A stretch of 64,000 bases of DNA from Pelecanus crispus (GCF_030463565.1 NC_134652.1:18639397-18703396), one strand, 5' to 3'. Positions 1-14,000 are shown, counted from the stretch's first letter. Program-made: numbers and translations. The notes: generated by a model from the sequence alone, not told the origin.

Positions 1-2433
1 GTTTTTATGAAAAGGATTCCGTTAAAATAGTAACATAGATCTGCTTAACACAGAGGAAGACAACACTTCTCGGAAGGGAGAATGAACATGTCCTGAAACA
101 GCCACTCCTATGAATATTGCCAGTCATGCTGCCTAGTGTGAAAACAGGAGTAAAGTGCACGCTAGGTCAAGCCAAGGCTGGAGGTTAACAAAGTAAGCCC
201 TGTAGTTAGAGGGAGGAGGAAAAGAAAGCAAGACAGGGAATTAACTATATCAGTGGGAAAAAAACCAGCTGGGCAGAGACAGAGAGAGATAACTAATAGT
301 AAACAAGACTTCAACAGTTACTGGACTGGAAGCTGAGAGAGAGCTAAGTAACAAGGCAGGAAGGCCAAAACCGGTGAGCAGCACTGAGTGAGAAAATGAG
401 ATAGAAAAAGCACATCCAGTAAGTGACAGAAACGTTTGTTACAGAAAAAGTAAAGCTAACAGTCCCACTGGCAAATGCAAAATACCAACTCAAACTTTAC
501 AATTAATACCCAACTCTTTGGTTTTACTTTTTGAGCCAAACAGTTCCTCCTGCTTTCAAATGTCCATTTAAACTAGTCAGTCTCCTACATAAATTGATAA
601 CCTAGTAGAGATGAAAATATTAAGTTTGTTTTGGAAAGGATACTTTTCTTGAAAAGCATGAAGATGCTTAAAGAAACCAAGATTTTCATTTCTACTTCAT
701 GCAAAACGTGTCATAATGACACTCAGGTGCAGCTGTGGAACATGCCACTTGCAACACTTATATAGACTAGCTCAGCTGGGTATTGGAAACTATTCCTGAT
801 AGAATGACCCAACACCACAATGTTCCAATGAGACAACACAATTAAACCTTTGTACACATTATTGTTTTATGTGCTAATATTCCAATAAAAAAAACAAATT
901 AAATGGTTGTAAAGAGACAATAATAAAAGTATAAGCAAAATTGCACTTATATGATGTTAATGTCTTTTTCTAGAGTAATACAATTTCTAAATCCAATCTT
1001 TCTCATTTTTTCCATGCTCAGGATCATATGGAAATTCAGTCTTCGATAATTAGTCTCAATTTGTATATTTAAATAAATACTGATTTAAAAAACACGGAGT
1101 TTTTGCTAGATGATAATACATTTAATAAGATCCAATAAATACTTAAATCTACTTACTAGCAATTTGTTGGGTTTTTTCTTTTTAATCCCAGCCATACCAA
1201 ACATATATCCAGCAGAAATCTCAATTTTGTTGAGCTTGCTTTTTTGTAAGTTTCAGGTTAACACTTATTTTAGAGGACCAGGATCAGAATAGATATGAGA
1301 CAGTATTTCTTGCCATTTTAGACAGCTGAATAATGACTAAAGACACATGCAGTCTACAGCACAGCAAATTTCAAGACACAGTGGAAAGCACAGGTTAAAA
1401 GAGCTGAGAGTACAGAACCCAGTTTGGTATGGTTGTAAAAACTCTGTACTCAGAAAGATGATGGAAAAGGCACAGACCTTAGACCAAAAAAAAATATTTT
1501 TCCACATGTAATATATAAATGGGGAGGGGAGCAAACGAGGCAGTTGCGACATCCGAAAAGTATGTATATAAGCATTAGCATAGGAAGCGCCATACACAAC
1601 TAAATTTCTTCTCTGTCAGTTCCAGTGTCCCTACTTCTTAGAGTTTGGGCATAATTTCTAGCTCAATATTTCCTTTCTGTATGGCTTACTATTAGTTTCA
1701 GTCTTCAAAGTCAGCAAGAATGCATGTGAGCAAGAAGTGTACCTATTTTTAAACTTGAGCAATGAAAGATTAAGACAGAGGAGTGTGCAGGTTCATCAGG
1801 AATATTTATTCATTGAAATGCTGCCACAACCTTTCACTATTCAGTATCAGCTAAGTATTAGAAATGGTTTCATCTCCAATGCTACACTTGGTAGAACAAA
1901 CACAGTTCAGTAGAGTAAGTAATCAAAAGTTTCCCAGCAATTAACAACACCTAACAGCTTTTGGCTCCTCCTAACAGTTTGAAATCCAAATTAACATACA
2001 TTTTTTAAAAGAAACCTGAAACAACTGCAGAGAGTAAGCTTGATACAGTGGTTGTTTTAGAACCCTGTATACTGGCTGATGATCCAAAAATAAGAGTAGT
2101 ATTGACTTCAAATAAGATGCTGAACATAACTCCAGTTGCACTATACATTTTCTGAACTGAGTGACTGCAGCAGGAGACCCAGCTGTGCAATTTGCTGATA
2201 CACAAAACCAAGTTTTGGAAATGCCAGTTAAATAATATTATGACTGTGCATTTATAATAAATGTATACACATTTCACCTTATCTTCCTACAGTAGAGATG
2301 ATTATCTTAAGATGGGAAAACAGAAGTTTTACATAACTGACAACTCATTCATTAGCAAAAAGTTCATAGCAATACTGAAAAGCTGATTTTTGTTTAAACA
2401 CCAAGCAAGCATGGACATATGAATATTCCTAAC
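1..2433 (-). other. CPEB3: CPEB3 intron 3 (partial)
   Basis: AT-rich non-coding sequence starts at the donor (GTTAGG on the minus strand, GT at 2433-2432) and leaves the window. I see no exon, RNA gene or recognisable repeat. The open frames here are short and of no recognisable family. Confidence 0.7.
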
Positions 2434-2502
2434 CTGTAAAATGATTCCTCCACATTATATCAGCGAAACTCATTGGTGGGCCACTGGGAGGGTAGTGTTT
2501 AC
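2434..2502 (-). other. CPEB3: Alternatively spliced 69-nt segment within CPEB3 exon 3
   Basis: Inside the exon the minus-strand sequence AAAG|GTAAAC forms a good donor. Using it instead of the terminal CAG|GTTAGG would remove exactly 69 nt (23 codons, from KHYPPSG to the end) and leave the phase unchanged at 1. A 23-residue optional segment at this place is known for mammalian CPEB3 isoforms. The sequence shows both donors; use of the internal one in this species is inference. Confidence 0.75.
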
Positions 2503-2593
2503 CTTTCAGAGGCTCATGATCAGTCCTTATCATATCCATTAAGGAATTTTCCAAAGAGTGCAAGTTAAAAGTGTCATAGGGCCTATTCCGGTC
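2434..2593 (-). CDS. CPEB3: CPEB3 coding exon 3 (second coding exon)
   Basis: The minus-strand exon is flanked by a polypyrimidine tract with acceptor CTTCTAG (AG at 2595-2594) and ends at CAG followed by donor GTTAGG. Its 160 nt continue the frame of the exon at 26106-27005, which ends in phase 0. It starts Asp-Arg-Asn-Arg-Pro-Tyr-Asp-Thr and runs through EPLKG, PPMSFADIMW and RNHFT, ending in phase 1. This matches the conserved stretch that follows the prion-like N-terminus of CPEB3 proteins. Compared with the human protein as I know it, Ser is Asn at the third residue and the HFAG motif reads HFTG. The exon has an in-frame internal donor that makes its last 69 nt optional (separate entry). 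Confidence 0.93.
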
Positions 2594-5366
2594 CTAGAAG
2601 GAAAAAAAAAAAAAAAGGAAAGAAAGACTGTTATAGAAAAAATCATTTTCTAACACAGGCTCATTTCTTATTTTATAAAACTCCACCATCCAATTCTACA
2701 TTTCTTCTTGATAGAATTTTTTATATCACAAAAAAATTGATAAATATAAGCCCACAGTTGTTAAATGATAACCTTCATTTTGCAACTGCTGCTTTCACCA
2801 GTACAGCTATGCAGAGAGGTTTTTTAATGCTTCTAAAAATATATATGCAAACAATAGTTAATTTGAATTATAATTTTTGAATAATAACTTAGAAACAAAG
2901 AAATATTAATGTTTCCACCAGAGAAGTGAAATTGTTTCAGAGTTCAGAGATTTTTGTTTTACAGCTTCTTAGTCTGCTGTCTGTCACAGTGCTACCTTAA
3001 CATCAGAGCAGAAGCAAGCAACGCTCAAGATGCCAGCAAGCACATTTGTTCCAGAATGTACCAAGGAATTCTTCAAATGTCTAACATGAATCTCACAGAT
3101 TTAAGAAAAGTACACTAGATGCAAGACAAAACAAAAAGCAAGACAGGATATCCAACACTTTCAGACTAGGACACTCAAAAACCTGAGCAAGGGTTGTTTT
3201 GTATTGTTTGAATCTCATTTTTAATTCGCTGTAGTTCAGCTTCTGTTTTTTAAGTAAGTAAAAGGGAAAAGGAAAAAAAAAAAGAAAAAAACCCCCCACA
3301 AAACAGTCCCCTTGTTGTAGTCAGGCAGTTTCTAAAAAACATTAATTTTGTTATTCCCATCACTATCATTAAAAGAAAGTAAAGCACAAGTATGTAAAAG
3401 ATAGCAGTTTTTCTTTGTACACTATATTATGCTACAATTAATAAAGAGTGGTATAACATTGTACTGTGCAAACGGAAACCTTCATTGTAATATGCACCCA
3501 AAATTCCTGGAACAATGTTTTCCACATGCTGGTTACTTCAAGATAATCTTCTTGCTTGAAAGAGTAAAATTTAAAATCCTTAGACAAGAAGTATCCATAG
3601 AAAATGTAACACAAGTTTTGTCTTAATAAGTATTATTTCTCTTGAACCCTCTTTTTCTTAGGTTGTCTTTAAATAAAAGTAAAGGAGAGAATGAGTTTAC
3701 TGGTATCATTAAGCATTCTTTTAATATTCCTGTTCTGGAATTCAATAAATACACGTGTTATTAAAAGTTTGCTGTTACAGAAAGCTCTGAAATACAGCTC
3801 CTCTTACTGCAAAAAAATCTCATGTTCCCAACAGTCTGCCTACTCTACACTGAAGATCCAAGTTCCCTTCTCCAACATGCTAATTTTATATTTGCTGCAA
3901 GTGGACTAGCATTATTTTCTTCCCACATTTATTTCATCTATTGAGCATTTTTTGGCAGTCAAACATGATGTCCAAGGAATAATACTTGATTTCTGTTAGA
4001 AACTATACTAAGCACTGAAGTTCAAATGAGCTCACTGATTTTCAGTTTTCATTGTTGATGATTTTTATGTCTTCTACAGCTGCTTAGAATGCCAGCATTT
4101 GTATACTGTATTTAAAAGAGTACTTGTTCACCTATACAAGTGGATCAATATATATGGAATATAAAATAATTTATGCCCAGGAAATCTAAAATAGATCTTG
4201 GAAAAGAACCCCCACAACAACAACAAAACCAAACCAAAAACCAAAACCCTGAGGTAATTTTTCTTCCTAACAGAAAAATTTATTTTGGTTAAAATATCCC
4301 ACTGCTTGGTAATATGTAGTAGGAGAGAAGAGTTTATTTATTTCTTATTCACTTTCTTAGAAGAAATGCAAGGCTAGATTGAAAAGAACAAGTGTAACTT
4401 GGATGTAAAAAAAATTCCATTCTTGTGATATATTAGTAACTTGATTAAATAGGATCTATATTATTCCTTCAAAGCAAGCATTCTGGTTGTCATCTGCTTT
4501 TTGTTTCTTTTAAATACCTGTACTGTGAATATGTAAGTAGGTCAGGTGTTACAGTACTGAAGTATGACATCTTTTTGAAGAGAAAATATGAAAGCAAACA
4601 GACAGCTTATATCCTAAATAGGGGTGGGGAAGTATTTTTCACAGTCAGACCAGTCCCCTGATCTGGTTTACTATACAGCTGTAGCAGAGCTGAGCTGGCA
4701 AAACCAACACTGGCAAGAGAGCAAAAGGGCAGGACTGCGTTTGCCACAATGATAGTTTATTCCAGCTTTAAACATTCCTGAGATTACAGTCTTAGAGGCC
4801 GGAAGGAGTGAGTTCAGAAGAGGATACAGCCTACAGATTTAATCTAATTGTCCTTTATTAACATATGTATGTTATATTTTAAGTGTGCTACTATAGCAGC
4901 AAATCCCTGGGAGGTCCTACTTTGTTCTAAAACTTCCCAAAGAGCTGTTTCACATGGATGCATTTGAAAAAAGGAGAGAAAAAAATCATAGCATCAAAGG
5001 CAAGGCTATACAGGGCAGGTCTGCTAATGTGTAGGATCTTTCTAACCTTTTAAGGGGTGTACAAACCTGCAATATATTTTTAAGATGAAATTAGGCCTAC
5101 CTTGGACACAGGAATATCAACGTAATCAAAACCCTTTACCTAGGCAATTGTAAGACTTCCCACTATAGTATTTGAGCAAGCTAAATCAAGTAAAGGAAAT
5201 TTAGACACAACGGATTTTTATGAGTATGTTGTAGCATGTGCATAAGTGTAACACATGCTGACTACAGATTTTTGTCATATGGATGATAAAACATCAGCCA
5301 GGGTTAACATTCTAGCTCCTAAATAACAGAGCTACTACCACTTTTCTTAGTAGCTTTCATTTCAGT

Positions 5367-5499
5367 AGTAACTTAGCTCAGTTGGTTAGAACACGGTGCT
5401 AATAATGCCAAGTTCACAGGTTCAATCCCTGCTTACTGCAGGGGGGGTTGGGCTCGATGATCTCTCAAGGTCCCTTCCAACCCAAAGCATTCTATGATT
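5367..5499 (+). repeat. tRNA-Ile-derived SINE with CR1-like tail (TguSINE1-type)
   Basis: The 5' half aligns with tRNA-Ile(AAT). It has an A box (TTAGCTCAGTTGG, 5373-5385), an anticodon loop CTAATAA with AAT anticodon, and a B box (GGTTCAATCC, 5419-5428). The first five bases AGTAA pair with TTACT at 5433-5437. The tail resembles the avian CR1 3' end: GGTTGGGCTCGATGATCT, then GGTCCCTTCCAACCC and ATTCTATGATTT. This head-tail structure is that of SINEs mobilised by CR1 in songbirds. It lies antisense to CPEB3 in intron 2. The fused tail argues against a functional tRNA gene. Confidence 0.85.
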
Positions 5500-8400
5500 T
5501 GAAGATTGTTTCCTAAATTCACCAATTTCTTCCAAGAAGCCTGGTGCTTCTGCACACACAGGCACAGGATGGTGTTTCCTTATTTCTCAGCATGAACAGG
5601 TTCTCCTGGTTTTGTGAGCTGATACTGTTCCATCTCCCAGATTTGACTTTTGCATTGTTTCTACAGGCTACCTATCTACTGCCAAACAATCCCAACAATG
5701 GAAACAATTCATAAAGGTCCTTAGTAGCACATGAGAACTTTGCAAGGAGGTTCTGGGAGTAGCATCATGAATGGCAATCGAAATATAAACTACAGAATGA
5801 TAAAGCAGAATAAAAAACTTTGAAAAGCAGTTTGAAAATCCAGCAAGTCCAGAAAATCTGCGGGGATCTTCTAGAGAAGACAAAGATCCTAAGACCTACT
5901 TAGATAAACTACATTACGGATAAAAGAGAAATTTCCAGCTACAAGGAACTGCCTTTTACTATGCAGCAATCATTAAGTTAACAAAAGATTAAGTCCAGCC
6001 TGCTCACGCTGGATTGGTACAGACAGCAGCTCCTTCCTCGTTAGCTTCTAGTGTGCATGGCAGCGTATTTCAGTTCTTACAATAGTTTAGTCTTGAAAGA
6101 AAGAAAAACAGCTTAGTAATAACAACTATTAGAGAAGATATGCGTCCCAGAACTTAAAATCCCAGCTCTTGGCTGTTATCTATACATTCATCCATGACAC
6201 AGACTTCCTCAAAGTGTATTATGTTAAGCATAGTGAAAAACTACAAATGCATATGCAGGATCAGATTTCTGAAGGATCACAAAGTAAAACGGACCTCCAG
6301 TTGAAGTTGGGACTCAACTTTCTACCTTTAAATATCTTACTTGTAAGGCTGATTAAAAATATCACAAAATATAGTGTCTGTAATCTGTCTGTTAATTTAA
6401 AAAACAAAAAAACAAACAGTAACTTTGCCAAAAAATAACTGCAGAGTCAAGACACTAAAATAAAATGAGAAAATACAATAATTTGCATTTTACCTGGATT
6501 TTACACTTTTGTGCCTATCTATTATGCTAGTCTTTAATTACACAACCATAACAATTTTTCAGAGGTCTCCAGTCCCCATCCAATACGCATAATGAACCCG
6601 CTCCAGGAGTGAATCAAAACAGTGCTTTGAAGAGGTCTGTTTGTCTCTAGGACAGATGCCTGTTGTTTATTCCAGGGTTACACCAGGCTGAGGTGTAGTG
6701 AGCCTGTCAGCAAATTCCAGGAGTGGAAAGGACATTCTTTAAGTTAAGGGTTACCTTAATTATGAAAGAAAGATTACCTAGCAGTACCTGAAGTATGTAA
6801 TTGACATGTATGTGTATCGTCTGAAATCAAAAGAACTTTTTCCCTTTGTCATACCCTGTAATGTGGTGTGCTTTGTCCTGCCCCTTCAGACTCAGAGCAT
6901 GGGCATGTAAGGGCAAGGCATACCTAGCACTACTTCAGTTCCCTCCCAACAGATACACAAACCATGTCTTTACTGGTAAGAGGGAAAGGTAAAGAATGAG
7001 AAAAGAATATATGATTACATTATGGATGACAAAGCCAAGACTAGATCTATAGCTGGGCCCATAATTAGTGTTAAATGGACCTTAATACAGCCTGGCTTCC
7101 TTACTACCTCTTTCAGCTTGACCAGGTAGTCTGAAGTAATTGGAACTAACAAACTAAAAAAGGAAACGACCAACATATCCCATGGCAGAGACATGGAGAA
7201 CATGCACCTTGCTCCAGAAACTGAAGCTGTATCTTTTTCTTCTGTCTCTGCAGAGGATTATGGCAGTGGAGACACTTGACCGTTAATTGATTAAACTACA
7301 GTCACAAAGTGAAAAGTTTTACCCTGAGAAGGCATGTCAGGAATCTAACACGTTGCCCAAGCCTAGCTATCATCCATACTCAAAATCCTTAACCATGTAT
7401 TTATGCATGTGTTGAATCCTTGTTGGCATGGGCATCTGCATCTGTAGCATACAATAGACATTGAGCTGAGAGATACACCTGATCTGCCTATTTTTTAGTA
7501 TGCAAGCAGCAAAACCTCAGGTACCTAGACCCTTCCAAAGATACATTTCCCTGTGTCCATATATTTCAGACCAGCTGCTAACTAACTTCCTATTAAGCTT
7601 CCAAGCTTCCTGTATTCTGAAAAACTTCTCAGTTTCAGTAATTTAATTCAGTGTTCTACATTTTCATGCTGCCCTAGATTTTCAAGCTTCCTGCACCACT
7701 ATGTGGCACAATGCAGCCCAACTCTGCCGAGCAACAAGATGGCCTCTACTCACTGAACTATTAACTGTTTCCAGGAGAATACCAAAACTCCCGGTAGGCT
7801 CACAGAAGTCTCAACATTTTTTACTTAGCAGATTCTGGGACATTACATGTAATATTTTGATCAGGAGGAAGAGATGAGATCCTGGGGAATGGCTAAAGTT
7901 CTTACGGCTTAAACAACTTTCCTATCAACGCAAAATTCTTCACTGTGGTCACTACTGTGTTTCATTCTTCTGTGCCTGACATAAGCCTGGATTTGGCTGC
8001 ACAGGATTGCTAAGCATTGCCAACTAAAGCTGAAGTCAATGGAAGCACAGCTTTGAATAAATACCGGTAAAATGCCAGCACTGTTTTAAACTGGGCTCGC
8101 TCACCCTGTTCTAGCACCTGCAGCAGGGGTTATTACTAAGAACACAAGGAAAACAAGTTTGTCTCACTCCAGTATCCCAATCCAAAGCAGCAAGGACAGC
8201 AACTGCAAAAGAAGTATTATGGAAGTTTGGCTTGGGACATGCTCAATCTGCCATGATGGTGCACATGAATGATCACATACAGCAAGCTCTAAATACTCAC
8301 TGAGCAATCTTTAGCTCCTAGCAGCTTCAGCTGTGATGCAATCCCGCTTGCATTCTCAGTAAAGTTAAAAAAAAAAAAATCTTTCAAAAGGTAGGAAGCC

Positions 8401-11400
8401 TGAGGAGTGTGGTCACATGGTAAAGTAAAATGATCACTTTGCAAAAGAATCAAAAAACTGTAAATAGCAAGTGTTATTTCCTTTGCAGCTTGGTGCTGGA
8501 ATGCTGCCAATAACAACATGACTGACAACACAGATGCATGCAGAACTAGAATAACCAGAAATTTCAGTAATTTTTTCCTTATATCGGATTTCGTAAAAAT
8601 ATAAAACAAAACAAATAAGAAGGCATAAAATGTAGGTAGGAGGGAAAGTAGGGTAAATTTGTCTATGCCCATGATAAAGAACATTACAGCAGAGCTACTA
8701 GTACTAAGTCTTAATGGAATTTTATTTTAATTCCACTTTCTTCTTTAACCTTTCCAGTTAATTTTGGATAGTATTAAACTAAGCCGGATTTATTATGTTC
8801 CTTTACTGGAACAAAAAGGGGAATGTTTTCTTATGTTATTATCTCTTGGAATGCCCACAAGAAGAAACACATCAACTTTTCATTTGTCTTTTCTCACCAC
8901 CAGCTGTAGCGCATTTTACTTTCATAGGTGGTCAGAAGTTCACTGGGCAAAAGGTAAATTTTTTTAAGTTTGCTCAAAAAGCTTCTAAGAAAAATAAGAA
9001 AGTTTAATACAAATATAAAACAATATCTAATTGTACACAGATTTGGAACCATTTCCATCTAATTTCAAAAATAACATTTCAGAACTCTAGTTACTGATAT
9101 TTAATCATCTTGTCTGTGTTATATAAACTTTTATAGCTAATATGCAAGAACTCAGATTGAATCCAAAAGCCTTGAAAACTTGACCTACTCAAGCAATTTT
9201 TCCACAAAGAAAGGTAAAGGCTGTATGCAAACTTTACCCCCTTATAAATTCCAAGTTCCAAAGTATTACAAGAAAACTAAAATCTTTCAGTGAAATGTTT
9301 GCAATTTTTACTTCCAAATGAACTAAAAAGGACAGAAATAGGAAGAGATACAACAGGCATTATATAGAATAACAAAAACCAATACAAATTCTATTATTCA
9401 GCTTAAAGGTCATTTTACTTTGCAGGTAAGATGAGATTCCCTTTTTGTACACACTTAATACATGCTCAAAATATATATAAAAATGTTCAGGCTTTATAGC
9501 CATAAGACTTGGCATCATTATCGCTTAAACAGAATATCCTTACAAGCTACCAAATATTCAATATTTACTTGCAAAGTGCGGTGCAGAAAGTAATAGAATT
9601 TGTCCTGCCTTTTCCTAAATAGAGGTGGTAGCTACAGGGCAGAGGAGAGGAATACATTAACTGTTTCCCTGTTTTAGGCAATTCATGTTTTGGAGTTGCA
9701 GGGAACAAACTACAATATGGCCCTATACTGGATACAAACTACATATATCTATATCCTGTTCTGTATTACATTGTTCATTTCTTTCATCCGAGCCTTACTA
9801 AGCAATAGCCTACTTATTGAGTTCTTTGAAGCACCCTTAGCTATTCTTCCAATACAGACTTTTATAATATGCCAAGCATACCACTTACACGATCACCAGT
9901 GTTATTTCTCCACCTCAGATTCCAAGACAGTAAAGCACCTAGTCAAATGCTTAAATCACCTAACCTAATGCTCAAACAGGGAACGCTGTTTATTACCAGC
10001 AAACAGAAATATAATGCATTTAGTATTTCAAACATCTTCCTTTTGCCATCAAAACAATTAGGCAATGTGTTTAAAAAACCCAAACAAACAAAACCCCCAC
10101 AACAACCAAAAAATGAAAAGAATCTACAAAACAGCTGTTATGCTCACACTCATTACACTAGTGTAGGGAATGATCTGCAGACATTACAACTGACTGAGCA
10201 CTCACTGACAGGATTTATGTTTAGTCATATTTTGTTCAATGTGATGCTTTAGATAAAAATCTGCTCATCAGTCCTGCTGCCGAATGCATCTCAAAAAGCT
10301 GATGTATCCACTTTCCATTATAGTTACTGATTCCAGTAACAAACGGTTGTAACACTTGCAAAATATAGGATTAAAGTAGTTACACCCAAGATGATCATTA
10401 ATTCACAAAAACAAGCAAGTGGAAAAAAAAAAAAAGACGTCAGCAGCAGAATTTACAAGGCCATTCATTATACCCTTCAGCTATTAAAATGACATAATTT
10501 AACTGGTTCATTGGCCTGCTGGGCAAGAGTTCAACACTGATAAGTTACCTTTGGGCTTCTACCACTCTGTTCAGTAGAATGCTGCCTGTGTCCCATAGCA
10601 AGGAAAAACTAACGTTGACCTAAGAACACCTTGCCAGCTAAATCATCACGAGTTAAACACAAACCTCAAATCACAAGATGAAAGCACTACAAAGATGCAA
10701 AGACTGCAAACAGAGGAGAAGGGAGCCTTGGGGATGCTACAGCATGAAAAGACCTGAATTATCACGCTTTGCAGTCTGGACCACATCATGTAAAAGAAAG
10801 TAGAGACATATTGTATAAGGAAACTATCATCTCAGAAAGATTTACAATAGGAGGAGTCTGTCTCTTGATACTATAGGATAATGAGACAAAACGGGAGGTA
10901 GGAAAGAATACAAGTAGTAACTGTCAAACAGATGTTTGAGCACCATTGCCCAGTAGCTTCATTTACTATGGCCACCACAGTAAAGGAATCTCAAGGATTT
11001 CTCTGAAACAGAAGCAGATGATCAGTGACATGGGATATATTGGTAAGGTTTAAAAAAAAAAAAAAAAAAGGGGGTCACTGAAATGTTTAAGCCTTATGAC
11101 AAACAAAACACTGAGCACAAAGTCCTCACGCTTTCAAGAACAGTGTGACTAAAATAATATCTAACTGGCATATTTCAAGTCAGGCTCCTGTTCCATTTCT
11201 GCTGAGCTCAGGAAATAGTGCCTCCTGAGCAAAAAAACCCTCTCAACAAAAAAAGGGGTAAGACATTTCATCTGTTCATACAGGACAAGATCTTCACCTA
11301 CTGGTTTGGAGAACTACCCTTAGACAGGACAGTAATTTTGCCATTTCAGTGCCAATATAGCCCTTTACTTCTAAAAGGAAACCAAGAAAATGTTAAGTAC

Positions 11401-13439
11401 AGTGGGAATAATTGTTCACTAAAGGGGGGGGGAGAGTGGGGTCATTTACCAATATTTATGCACAGGCCTAAACCAGGCCAGAAACACTCTCAATGAAAAA
11501 CAGCTCCCAGAGAAGACAAGGAGGTGACATTTTCAGTGTGATGTCACTTTGCATCCAGCAGGATTTAACCTATTAGCTCCCATATACTTCTAATTACTAA
11601 AAGTACTCGTGTAAGTTGTCCAAGTCCTAACTTTATATTATTACAGCATGTTTAATATGCATGACAAATTGTGGCATAAGAATATAAAACCTACTTTAAA
11701 GAGGTACACACAAAAATCCACTCTGCCACCTTCTTCCTAATGGGGATTGAAAAGATTTAGGCAGCAAATGTTCTCCACCCTGGGACTTCCTCAAGGACAT
11801 AATCTATCATAGAATCCCAAGCTGTCACAGTCACCTTCTCATATGGGAAAGAGGACTACAGGCTCCCTCAAGCTCTGCACCTACTTCTAAACATGAGTTG
11901 AGGACTCCTGTATAGCCACTGGGATATGAGGCAATCCTTTCCCAAAAATGTCATTACGTTAGAAATTTTAATTTAAGCATATTTGCTGTTAACTATTTGA
12001 TCAGCTTCAAAGCTACTGAAGGCTGCATATGTGCAACTGAACAGGTGGGGAACAGCAGAGAGTAGTAATCCAAAGACCACTCATAGCATCAAGCTCTACT
12101 TAGAGGAAGGAAGGGCAGAAGGGGAGGAAAAAAAATCCCAGCCCAAAATTATCTTTTAATTAGAAGCAACTCTTCCAATCAATTATATGCAAGCAATTCC
12201 ATTTCAGACCAAATTCTGTAAACAAAGAAGGAATTTTTCTGGTTGCAAGTACTGAATCATGCCATGTATGAAAAATTTCAGTTTAATAACACGTTCAAAA
12301 TTAATACATTAAATATATTATTTCATATAATATATTAAAATAGTAACTGAATCACACTATGCAAACTTGCATCTTTTATTACCTATGGGGCTTAAAGGCA
12401 TACCGGATATGAGAAAAAGAACAACTGTCTCATGTACAAGGTGCCTGAATACTTACATTGAAGCCCTGAAAAGTAACCAGAATACATATTTCTTCCTCTT
12501 AGAAGAAGCCATAAGCATTTTTCTGTTGTCAGTCAGGGGTTACACATTCAAATTACTGCTGCACATTTGGATTTAATGACTTAAAATAATTCAGAAATCA
12601 CATACAAGATATAGAATAGGCACTTAACCAAAAGGAAACCTTCTTCATGTTAACTCCTCGCAGAATTGGAAAGGATACTCATAGGAGCAAGAAAAACACT
12701 TTACATTATAAGAGCTAAACTGATTTAGCATAGGGCAAATTTAGTAAAGTTTGCTCCAGACAGGGAAAATGTCTTGAGATAAAAGCCTACCTGATTTGCA
12801 ACAGAATTTTCCTTTTTTGTACAAGGTAATAAAGATCGACGGGCACCTTAAGAAATGTTGCTATAAGGAAAGAACCAGGATGTTCAGCCACTTAAGTACA
12901 TTCAGGGAAACGGTAACAAGTTCAGCATGAATACTTTGGACAACAAATGTCTAGGAAAAATTCTAGCAAGACTGATAAAAGAATTAAACAAAAACATATC
13001 AGAAGAAGTCAGGAGAAAATAATGTAGCCTCCATAATCAGTCTTCACATACAGAGGGGAAAATTAGGTAAGGAAGAGTAAACAGTAAAAGATAGGCAAAC
13101 AGTAAGAGACAAAGCCATACCATCTATCCAATTCAATAATAGACATCACGTGCATGTGAACACCTTAATCAAAAGGAGCCAGAGTTGGTAAGGCACAGTT
13201 AGTGGAGCAACTACAGCTAGTCCAAGTAGGAATGTCAGGACTGTGCATATCTCATCAGCAAAATAAATATGAAAGAACTGCAATAACTGAAGCAGGATAT
13301 GAAACTATACATGACAAACACTGTTTCTAGTTTTTATGACTGAAATTCAAGAATGTCTTCTGTTTAAGAAATGTCAAGCAGAGATAATGTAGCATCATAC
13401 GTTAACAATGCAATATCCTGGAAAGTATGATTTCTGGTT

Positions 13440-14000
13440 CTTGAAAGAATACGATACAGCTGATCTAACAAGGACTTCTATATAGCATTTCATAAAGTGC
13501 TACAAGCAAAGTAACTACATAAGTGGGGAAAAAATGGTAACTAGTACAATTGAGGTAAGAGAGAAAATGACAAAAAAAGGAAAAAAGTGATAGTGCTAAA
13601 CAGAGAAATCTGCTAAAGAAAAGTTACTACTGGAGTTTCTTAAAGACAATCCTTACAACCAGTTTTATCAATAATGTTGGTTATTAAAGTAGGAACACAC
13701 TAATAATATTTACAAGATATCATCCATACAGAGGAGATTAGCTCATCGTACAGAAAACATTGAATTAATTTGAAGAACTGCAGCAAAGCAGGATGATATT
13801 TAATAGCACTAAATACAAGGTCATGACCTCAAGGACTCAATTTTCACTATAAACTGGGACCTCATCAACAAAGAGGACACCAAAAGAAAGAAGACACAAG
13901 TTTATTGGTTAAGTTCTGGACAGTTATAAACCACGAATATAAATGTTACATGTGAAAAGGTAAACAAAATTGCAGGCTGTACGAAAAATTATACTTCTAG
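13440..14000 (+). repeat. Old CR1/L3-like LINE fragment (degenerate)
   Basis: The segment reads like a heavily mutated 3' coding part of an old CR1/L3-family LINE. Telling pieces are 'gaactgcagcaaagcagga', a stretch resembling 'tttaatagcataaaatgcaaggtcatgac', then 'actgggacctcatcaac', and 'ttgcaggctgtac' near 13970. They occur in the order expected for those elements. Similarity is by eye; boundaries are approximate, and the fragment may begin earlier, near 12.9 kb. Confidence 0.45.

Noticed and set aside
5367..5441. Possible functional tRNA-Ile(AAT) gene
   Set aside because: It is directly fused to a CR1-like tail and has several substitutions and a changed acceptor stem; a SINE explains all of it.
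8289..8684. 131-codon open frame on the minus strand with many hydrophobic residues
   Set aside because: It lies in CPEB3 intron 2, its hydrophobic look comes from T-rich codons, and it resembles no family I know. Chance frame.
10441..10460. CAGCAGAATT-like word recalling the end of the mammalian CPEB3 ribozyme
   Set aside because: The rest of the nested pairing and the catalytic core are absent; also only a short chance word at 23189.
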